The notes beneath the pieces are model-generated. The model was not told where the DNA came from, did not search any database, and was given only the letters and a program-made list of their open reading frames with translations. The translations under genes were made by a program, and so were the position numbers. Positions 57,723 to 64,000 of a stretch of DNA of 64,000 bases are shown here, in pieces. Source of the stretch: Iris pallida. Its lineage: Eukaryota > Streptophyta > Magnoliopsida > Asparagales > Iridaceae. The stretch is from the NCBI GenBank assembly GCA_029216955.1, contig JANAVB010042311.1, positions 124,001 through 188,000 on the forward strand, in the 5' to 3' direction. How positions within the stretch are numbered: the first letter of the stretch is position 1; each line of letters opens with the position of its first letter.

Positions 57723-58042
57723 TGGTGGTCAATAAAATAGGGCAAAGATTCAGAGATGTTAGAAACAACAAAAGAATCTGAGCCACGTTCTCATCAAAAG
57801 CACATAAGGCTCAAGCGCATTTGAAAAGAAGCTTTGGCGCATCATCAGGGTCTAAACCCATACGCGTCAGCAGTGGAGCTTCGGCGCATCATCAGGGTCT
57901 AAACCCATGTGCGTCAGCAGTGGAGCTTCGGCGCATCATCAGGGTTTAAACCCATGCGCGTCAGCAGTGGAGATTCGGCGCATCATCAGGGTTTAAACCC
58001 ATGTGCGTCGGCAGAAAAAAAACCTCAGCACATCATCAGGAC
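57723..58042 (-). other. Region between antisense exons, possible intron
   Basis: Open frames stop here on the minus strand. TTTATTGACCACCAG at its 3' end (57727-57741) could be an acceptor before VSMTVPL. It holds the 47-bp repeats described separately. Confidence 0.4.
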
Positions 58043-58063
58043 TCAAGGTCCATGCGCGTCGGC
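57837..58063. repeat. 47-bp tandem repeats with GGGTTTAAACCC palindrome
   Basis: Copies start at 57837, 57884, 57931, 57978 and, diverged, 58028. The unit begins GCGCATCATCAGGGTYTAAA and ends GTCAGCAGTGGAGCTTCG. Two units have the perfect palindrome GGGTTTAAACCC. Ends carry ATGCGCGTC-type motifs. Confidence 0.9.
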
Positions 58064-58228
58064 GTACGTGAGTTCTAAAAATGATGGTAAAGAATGATGA
58101 AACCCACGAATCATCGCCGGTCGAACGTCGACGGGCGGCCGGGGGACATCATCTACGGCAGCCTCTACGGGCTCTTTCCCTTTGCCTCGTCCCCGGCCAG
58201 CACCGCCACGAGGAGTCTTGGAAGCCAT
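58043..58228 (-). pseudogene. Antisense gene of T2, N-terminal part
   Basis: The minus-strand frame from ATG 58228 reads MASKTPRGGAGRGRGKGKEP, then VDDVPRPPVDVRP, and closes at 58043. The basic, Gly/Arg-rich start fits a nuclear or nucleic-acid-binding protein. It lies 98 bp after the TATA box. Element X has a MASK start after its own antisense TATA. Confidence 0.6.
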
Positions 58229-58325
58229 TTCTTACAAGAAGGAAGTTAGGGTTTTTTCAAAAGAAGAACTCTAAAAAAAGAGAGAAGAAAGCAAAGAGAG
58301 GAAGAACTCTCTCTCCATCTCACGC

Positions 58326-58334
58326 CTATTTATA
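58326..58334 (-). promoter_or_regulatory. Promoter TATA box of the antisense gene
   Basis: GGCCTATAAATAGGCG on the minus strand, followed by GAGATGGAGAGAGAG, 282 bp upstream of the 3' LTR on the other side. Spacing to the ATG is normal for a plant gene. Confidence 0.7.
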
Positions 58335-58604
58335 GGCCCAGTCGCACGCGTGAACCGATGAAGTGTGACCTCAGCCGCCGCCTCGGGTTCTGTGAGGAGA
58401 TAACTGCAAATAAATCCAAAAAGATCATCATTAATCTTCTTGGTTATCGAAGCGTTATCATTTGCATTTACTGAGAGGAGCATGTGCCCCATCACTGATG
58501 CGTAGAGCAATCATGCACGCGAACAGTCATGTGCCCCGTAGAAGACGCCACCATGCTTCTTATTCAAAGTATTCCAAAACTTGACAAAAAGTTTTGAAAA
58601 CTTT
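58335..58604. other. Upstream of the antisense gene, before the PPT
   Basis: No coding frame. Likely upstream promoter sequence of the antisense gene, with a few ATGCGTA/ATGCAC motifs. Confidence 0.4.
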
Positions 58605-58615
58605 GAAGTGGGTCT
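58605..58615 (+). promoter_or_regulatory. PPT of T2
   Basis: GAAGTGGGTCT directly before TGTAGAAGC. A T interrupts the purines where element X has G. Confidence 0.75.
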
Positions 58616-59153
58616 TGTAGAAGCATGGAATTTCAGGACCAGAAATCCTATGCGCCTAAACATCACATGCGCCAGGGAGCTCAGATGAAGTACTCGACAC
58701 AGCAAAGCATAGACATTAAAAAAAGATTTTTATTTCATATAAAAGTCTATTACATGTCTTAAAAAGAGCTGTACAAAGGAGAATTTCTACAAAGAAAAGG
58801 TGCAGCAACCACCATGCGCTCTCAAACAGGCACATCTCGCCATGCGCTCTCAGCCAGGCGCATCCCTTCAGCAGCTCAGTTATGTGCATCCTCAGTTATG
58901 TGCATCCCAGTTATGTGTATCCCTTCAACGTCCCAGTGGCGCATCGTGAAGTCTCAGCATATGCGCCATCAAATGCTTCGACTAATGAAGCATTTATTGA
59001 GCAGAATGAGGGTGGCAATCAACCCTCTAGCTGGAGGAAGAGCTCCCCAAACCAAGGAAGAGGAGAGCACCGTAAATCAACCTGCGGCTAAAGGAGCAGC
59101 TTTCAGCCCAACCAGAATGGGCGACGCCCACTCTAGCAGGAGGAGGAGCTCTC

Positions 59154-59479
59154 CCAAAGCCCAAGGAAGATGATCGGGGCACCGCAATTCCGATCTGCGG
59201 CTCTTCCAGCATAACGGAGACGAGGATCGAGCATCCTGATCTTTGGATGCAACAGGCACCTTCTGCCTGCCTCAGAATCCCTCGACTCCGACTTTTGGAT
59301 GTAACAGTCACCTTCAAGTGCATTAATGAAGACAATGCGTCGCATCTTCACCCTCGGGAGCATCTCATCAACAGAATGTGCTCGGGCAAACAAGTTTATT
59401 TTGGAAGGACGTGAGAGAACGAGAAGCAAACTCTCTCCATGCCACTATTTATAGGCCGAGCAAATCAAACCCATGCGCC
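59154..59479. other. Segment present only in the 3' LTR of T2
   Basis: About 326 bp absent from the 5' LTR. It includes a minus-strand TATAAATAG (59445-59453) in a setting close to the antisense gene promoter (GGCCTATAAATAG then CATGGAGAGAG). Confidence 0.75.
59445..59453 (-). promoter_or_regulatory. Minus-strand TATA box inside the 3' LTR
   Basis: GGCCTATAAATAGTGGCATG on the minus strand. It resembles the antisense gene promoter at 58326-58334. Confidence 0.5.
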
Positions 59480-60411
59480 AAGTGGCTGGCTCTCCGAATC
59501 CCGTGCAATGAATTTGCATTGAATGGTGATGAACCTGACGCTTCGAATTCAGCCACGTCAAAAACGGCTATTTAAAGCACTCGAAGAACGTAACAGTCGG
59601 GCCCATAAAGACGTGTCATGCAAAGTAGATGCGTCGGCCAGACCGTGCATCATACTGACGCACCCAGCTCCAAGCGCCTCATAAGGATGCGCCCCCATGC
59701 GTCCCCATGCGCCTAGTGGAACGCCGATCGATACGCCCACTCAACAGCCCATCACCTGTCAAAGAACATTAAATGCTGAAGTCTGACAGAGTTGGCAGCA
59801 CGTCCCCCAAGGACTGAACAGTTGACAGCTTTTTCAGAAGACGAAGCGTCGTCGACGTCAGCACATTATTGCTCTCCTCCGGCGGTTACAAGCCACGTGG
59901 CCGCCCAACCATCTCACATGCGCCTCTGCAGCTATGCGCCTAAATCTCTGCATGCGCCTCAAAAGCCATGCGCCTCAAACTTTTCTTTGATCCCTAAAGA
60001 CAGAAGTAAAGTCACTACTGAAGCCCCGCATGCGCCTCAAAAGCCATGTGCCCCGACTGGTTCGTGACTCCTAAAGGTTACGAGCCAAAGCCTCCTCATG
60101 CACCCAATCCCAGGCGCATCCTATCAGATCACTCCCCACCAAATCCGAGATCTTCGAGCCATGGACCTACGACACGCATCCTTTGACTTGATTCAGCCTA
60201 TGAATGGGTGCTAATCACCCAAGATCTCCGCAACTGAAAGATACTCTCCATTGCTACGTGTCAGCTCGGCCGCAGCCCATGACAGCAACAAGAAGGGTTT
60301 AACTCCTCAATCAGAGTGCATCGCCCATGCGCCTCCATCAGCAACCACCACGTGGCATCCCCGCGTACGGGCGCATCCTACATATGCACATGAGCAGCCA
60401 GCCTGCAAAGC

Positions 60412-60420
60412 TATAAATAG
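60412..60420 (+). promoter_or_regulatory. TATA box of the T2 3' LTR
   Basis: TATAAATAG, 303 bp before the LTR end. Confidence 0.8.
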
Positions 60421-60722
60421 AGGGATCACTTCCTTCTTATACACACATCTCACAACCACCGACATACATATACAGAGAGGCATATATAGACACTCAACGT
60501 CTTCTTTTTCTCCGCAAGCTCCAGCACCCAGAGCAACTCAGACCTTCAGAGAACCGAGAACCGTCGTCAGATCGTCAATGGAGTCAACACATTACCACTC
60601 ACTCCATCGGCACAAGGGACCCAGATAAACAAAAGTGTACTCCTAGGACTACGTCTAAGTCCTACATTGTAACACTGTTCTGTTTGTATTGAAATTACAT
60701 CAAAAGATTTTAATGGCAAACA

Positions 60723-60727
60723 ATTAG
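60723..60727 (+). repeat. Target-site duplication of T2, right (ATTAG)
   Basis: ATTAG after the 3' LTR, matching 25227-25231. Confidence 0.9.
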
Positions 60728-61062
60728 GCCAGGGAATGAGGATTGGATTGGACGACTCCTAGAAGATTCTAGAAGACCAGATGCAAGTATTATTCTTATG
60801 TATTAGATAGTTTTCATAAGGTAGATGTTTATTACCTTTTTTAGTTTAGTTGCCGGATTTGTCTCCGGATTTTCTTGTATAAGTTGTACTACAGAACATT
60901 GTAGTATGTGATATTATTTTAGCACATGATTAGATGCTGTGATGTGATTTCATGATATTACTTGAGTTTTTAGATACCTAGTACAACTTACTATGTTGAG
61001 TCTATCAATGTAGGCTGGACGTGTCCGACTCGTATCCGATTATTCGAGTGCGGGTCGTGACA
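60728..61062 (+). mobile_element. LTR of chromovirus C3, right part
   Basis: Continues 24801-25231. Ends GGTCGTGACA at 61062 after GTAGGCTGGACGTGTCCGAC, the ending shared with the C2 and C4 LTRs (GTAGGCTGG...GTCGTGACA). Confidence 0.7.
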
Positions 61063-61579
61063 CATTTTTAGTGGTGGCCGGTGTAGGCCAGTCCCATGGT
61101 GCTTAGGACTAGAGTACCATTGGGAGCCTATAATATGGGAATGTTCAATCATAGCTTAGGCCGATTGTATGGCTATACATATTTAGTATCTGTGTTTTTG
61201 AAGTATTATCATCTAAAATTCTCTAGGGACTAGGCCAATTACTGTTTTAAGAGTTTTGACCCCTCTTTTGGCAAACCTCTTATCAATGACTAATATTCTC
61301 AAGTCGTCCAAATTTCTTTGAAGGTTTTGTTAGACTACTTCAAATTTGACTTCTTTAATCAATTCAAATATTCTATTTATTATCTAGTTCCCCAAACTTT
61401 TCATTGACTATAAGGAATTATTTTCTCAAAAATAATTTTGGTATAGGTCAATACCCCTGAAGTAATCTCTAGAGACAAAATTATTTACAGTAGTTCCTTC
61501 ACTCAACTTAAAGTCGTACTATTTCTACCAAGTCAGAGTCAAGTTTGATCTAATCCATAAGTTTTTTTCTCAATCCATT
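61063..61579 (+). mobile_element. Leader of C3, cut by T4
   Basis: PBS-like TGGTGGCCGGTGTAGGCCA at 61072-61090, then GTGCTTAGGACTAGAG and GGGAGCC, which match the leaders of C2 (21073) and C4 (47850). The rest is non-coding and ends at the T4 LTR. Confidence 0.65.
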
Positions 61580-61928
61580 TGTAGAAGCATGGAAAAGAAT
61601 AAAGAAAGATCCATGCGGCCGAGGAGCCCCATGCGGCTCAGAGAATTCATGCAGCTCAAGTATCCATGCGGCTCGAGCGTCCATGCGGCTCAAACAAGTT
61701 CTATGCGGCTCAGAGGGGAGCCACGTGGCCTGTAAACAGCTCTTCCGTTTGCCCTTTACTGCATTAAATGCTTTGACGGCTGACAGCTCTGACACATGAC
61801 AGTCCTGACACAAAAATACAATTATGACTCCGTCATAATGACAGACTCCTAGGGAAATGAAGGAAATCTCTGACACAATCTCCCGAAATCCAGAAACCTT
61901 CATAAAGACTTGACACGTGGACAGTCGC

Positions 61929-62100
61929 ATGTGGCTCACGAAGACTATCCCCATGCGGCTCACAAAGACTATCCCTATGCGGCTCACGAAGACTATCCTC
62001 ATGCGGCTCACGAAGACTACCTCCATGCGGCTCACAAGGACTATCTCTATGCGGTTCACGAGGAAGGCACCCATCATGCGGTCACCTATACTCATGCGGC
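61929..62100. repeat. 24-bp U3 minisatellite of T4
   Basis: About seven copies of ATGCGGCTCACGAAGACTAT plus 4 bp. Because 24 is divisible by 3, long open frames appear on both strands. They are not genes. Confidence 0.92.
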
Positions 62101-62544
62101 TTAGATCATTACCAAGCGTTCCAAATGTTTAGGGGGCCACTCTCAAGCAGCCTTGACACGTAGCCAGCCTTATGCGGCTCAATGAGGAGCAACCTTCCTG
62201 CGGCTCAGATTTCTGCAGTAACTCGCGGTTCAGACACGTGGCAATATAGCTAGACACGTGGCATCAAATCGATCGAAATTCCTCAACAAATCCCAATAAA
62301 ATATTGGGATCAAATCAGATCATTTGCAATCAAGCAAATTAATGACACGTGTCGAGAAATCCGAGGTTAACAAATCAGGAGGATTTATGTCAATCATCAT
62401 TAATTACCCACAAAAGATTTGATGCAATCATATTTATTGCTCAAATCTCGTATATTCAAGATGGACGGCCCAGATCCAGTGAACCTTGGCCGCCGACTTT
62501 TAAGAATGGGCAATCATTGCAAATCCTAATGATGCCCCCACTCT

Positions 62545-62553
62545 TATAAATAG
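62545..62553 (+). promoter_or_regulatory. TATA box of the T4 LTR
   Basis: TATAAATAG in CTCTTATAAATAGCAAGC, about 965 bp after the LTR start. Confidence 0.75.
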
Positions 62554-62875
62554 CAAGCTGCCATTCCCTTGCGAAAGAGGATCGGAGAAAAAAAAAAGAG
62601 AGCTAGAGAGAGAATATACAGAGATCAAAAGGAGAGCATTTCTTCGTCAACACCAAGCAGTTCTTCTACAGAGCCAAGGCTGCACCCGATCGTCCAAGGA
62701 GTAAGGCAGAACTGCCGTCGCTTTCCCGAGCCTCTACCGTCACCTCCCAGAATCTAAAATAAACAATTGTACTTAGATTGCTGTACCTAGATTTTCGTCC
62801 CTAGGCTTTCTTTGTACAAGCGAGTTTGTATTGTGAGTCTAAGTTCAGTCCTCCGATAATTGTTCTGTTCTTTTA

Positions 62876-63670
62876 CATAGAACTTCCATGTCCTCATTAC
62901 ATCTGAGTCGTTCTATGTACCCTCCTTCATTGAGCCCACTCCTGCCATGTCCTCATTACCTCTGAGTGGGAAGGCTCCGTCGAAGAAACCTTCATGCTTG
63001 CCATGTCCTCATTACCTCTGAGTAAGTATGATGATTCCCTTTTGACTTATTATCTGTACCCACAACCGGAGTACGCCAAGGATAATAGGTCCACAAATAT
63101 TCTCCGCTGAGTCCACTCCTGCCATGTCCTCATTACCTCTGAGCAGGAAGACTCTACGGTAAAACCTTCGTACTTGCTATGTCCTTATTACCTCTGAGTA
63201 AGTATGTTGGTCCTCTCTCGTCTTATTATCCGTACCCTGAACCAGGGTACGCCAAGGGTAATAGGCCCACAAATGTCCTCTGTTGACCACAAATATCCTC
63301 CGTTGAGTCCACTCCTGCCATGTCCTCATTACCTCTGAGTAGGAAGACTCCACGGTAAAACCCTCATACTTGTCATGTCCTTATTACCTCTGAGTAAGTA
63401 TGTTGGTTCCCCTTCATCCTATTATCCGTATCCTAAGTCGGGGTACGCCAAGGATAATAGGCCCACAAATGTCCTTTACTAAGTCTCTTAGTACAGGCCC
63501 ACCATTCCTCATCATGTCCCGGGAGCCCAGCTGCTCCATGGCATTCTATCTTCCGATACCCCGAACACCCACGACCACCTTACCGTGGAACTGTTCTAAG
63601 GTATCCCCAATCGAACTTGTTATCCGTACCTAAAACCAAGGTATACCAGGGGTAACAGGTCCACAAACAA
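62876..63670 (+). repeat. Hairpin array 3 (T4), alternating alpha and beta hairpins
   Basis: Seven alpha hairpins (62876-62918, 62935-62972, 62992-63030, 63116-63150, 63170-63206, 63308-63348, 63365-63402) around CATGTCCTCATTACCTCTGA, four beta hairpins (63046-63098, 63221-63275, 63418-63470, 63615-63670) and one gamma hairpin (about 63520-63545, GGAGC-CCAGCT-GCTCC). Alpha 1 has the 10-bp stem TACATAGAAC/GTTCTATGTA. The beta at 63418 has CCTATTATCC/GGATAATAGG. Confidence 0.92.
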
Positions 63671-63685
63671 GTCCCCCATGTGGGG

Positions 63686-64000
63686 CAAATCCGAGATCTT
63701 CGAGCCATGGACCTACGACACGCATCCTTTGACTTGATTCAGCCTATGAATGGGTGCTAATCACCCAAGATCTCCGCATCTGAAAGATACTCTCCATTGC
63801 TACGTGTCAGCTCGGCCGCAGCCCATGACAGCAACAAGAAGGGTTTAACTCCTCAATCAGAGTGCATCGCCCATGCGCCTCCATCAGTAACCACCACGTG
63901 GCATCCCCGCGTACAGGCGCATCCTACATATGCACATGAGCAGCCAGCCTGCAAAGCTATAAATAGAGGGATCACTTCCTTCTTATACACACATCTCACA
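63686..64000 (+). mobile_element. T2-family LTR fragment, leaves the window
   Basis: From CAAATCCGAGATCTTCGAGC onward nearly identical to 60139-60453 of T2's 3' LTR, with few differences, including the TATA box at 63959-63967. It starts in mid-U3, so the LTR start and the antisense gene that should precede it are missing. Confidence 0.9.
63959..63967 (+). promoter_or_regulatory. TATA box of the last LTR fragment
   Basis: TATAAATAG followed by AGGGATCACTTCC exactly as at 60412. Confidence 0.8.

Larger units (their letters stand above)
25232..60722 (+). mobile_element. Tat/Ogre-like Ty3/gypsy element T2, complete outline with nested insert
   Basis: Bounded by LTRs 25232-27017 and 58616-60722 and the duplication ATTAG. 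Order: LTR, PBS, gag, protease, linker, RT, RNase H, second (archaeal-type) RNase H, integrase, hairpin array, antisense gene, PPT, LTR. The two RNase H domains and the antisense gene place it in the Tat lineage. Without the 17.4-kb nested array (36817-54223) and its duplicated CATTT, the element is about 18.1 kb. All coding parts carry stops or frameshifts. Confidence 0.92.
58616..60722 (+). mobile_element. 3' LTR of T2
   Basis: TGTAGAAGCATGG...GGCAAACA, 2107 bp, longer than the 5' LTR by two segments (58716-58755 and 59154-59479). TATA box at 60412-60420. Packed with ATGCGCC motifs. Confidence 0.92.
61580..62875 (+). mobile_element. LTR of Tat-like element T4
   Basis: Starts TGTAGAAGCATGG like the other Tat LTRs. 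U3 has ATGCGGCTC repeats and the TATA box is at 62545-62553. The end is not certain. TTTTACA at 62871-62877 is a candidate and overlaps the first hairpin. No PBS (TGGCGAC) follows, so the gag-pol part has been lost. Confidence 0.65.

Noticed and set aside
61910..62132. Open frames with AHEDYPHA-type repeats
   Set aside because: A 24-bp minisatellite keeps all frames open. It lies in a U3 region upstream of the TATA box.
61580..62877. T4 LTR as a solo LTR
   Set aside because: No 5-bp duplication matches between the left flank and the sequence after 62877.
62876..63670. CRISPR-like array (regular repeats with variable spacers)
   Set aside because: The variable parts are complementary arms of hairpins, not unique spacers, and the context is a plant retrotransposon.

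Overview
This window is plant nuclear DNA and consists almost entirely of LTR retrotransposons, many broken and several nested inside one another. I recognise no ordinary host gene, tRNA or rRNA gene, or CRISPR. The plant assignment rests on Ty3/gypsy elements of two plant-typical kinds: Tat/Ogre-like elements with a second RNase H and an antisense gene, and chromovirus-like elements with long LTRs and a TTTCGAGGACGAAAT...AAGGTGGGTAGA polypurine end. A Ty1/copia element of common plant type is also present. The species cannot be told from the sequence.

Layout. 1-3948: minus-strand Tat-like element T1 (gag, PBS, 5' LTR). 3949-5159: unassigned. 5160-6465: minus-strand copia remnant (gag start, PBS, LTR). 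6619-11530: 3' part of Tat-like element X (hairpin array, antisense ORF remnants, antisense TATA boxes, PPT, LTR). 11560-14616: broken Tat gag, protease and linker. 14617-18520: minus-strand chromovirus C1 (LTR, PPT, end of integrase). 18880-24800: plus-strand chromovirus C2 (LTR, PBS, gag, RT, RNase H, integrase). 24801-25231 plus 60728-61579: chromovirus C3 (LTR end, PBS, leader), split by the large Tat element T2. 25232-60722: T2, flanked by the 5-bp target duplication ATTAG, with LTRs, gag-pol, a hairpin array and an antisense gene. 36817-54223: a three-LTR, two-internal-region array (A-B-C) inserted in T2's antisense gene, flanked by CATTT. 45415-51427: non-autonomous element C4 inserted in LTR C, flanked by CAAGT. 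61580-64000: element T4 (LTR, long hairpin array, then a T2-type LTR fragment that leaves the window).

The insertion order is fixed by the target duplications: C3, then T2, then A-B-C, then C4. No coding region here is intact. Stops are mostly CAA/CAG/CGA to TAA/TAG/TGA and TGG to TAG, as expected from deamination of methylated cytosine. T2 carries two gene sets in opposite directions: gag-pol from the 5' LTR, and an antisense gene with its own TATA box (58326-58334), an open frame resembling the plant mobile domain, and an AATAAA signal (36258-36263).

The most interesting signal is a set of hairpin arrays at three places (6619-6943, 35795-36205, 62876-63670). In T2 the array lies between pol and the antisense gene. 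Each module keeps a nearly constant loop of about 17-20 nt around CACGTCCACATTACCTCTGA, while its stem arms differ from module to module yet remain complementary, often through G.U pairs. This is covariation that can be seen by eye and points to a selected RNA structure. A second hairpin type (TTATTATCYGTACC...GGATAATAGG) and a third (GGARC-CCAGCT-GYTCC) lie in the same arrays.
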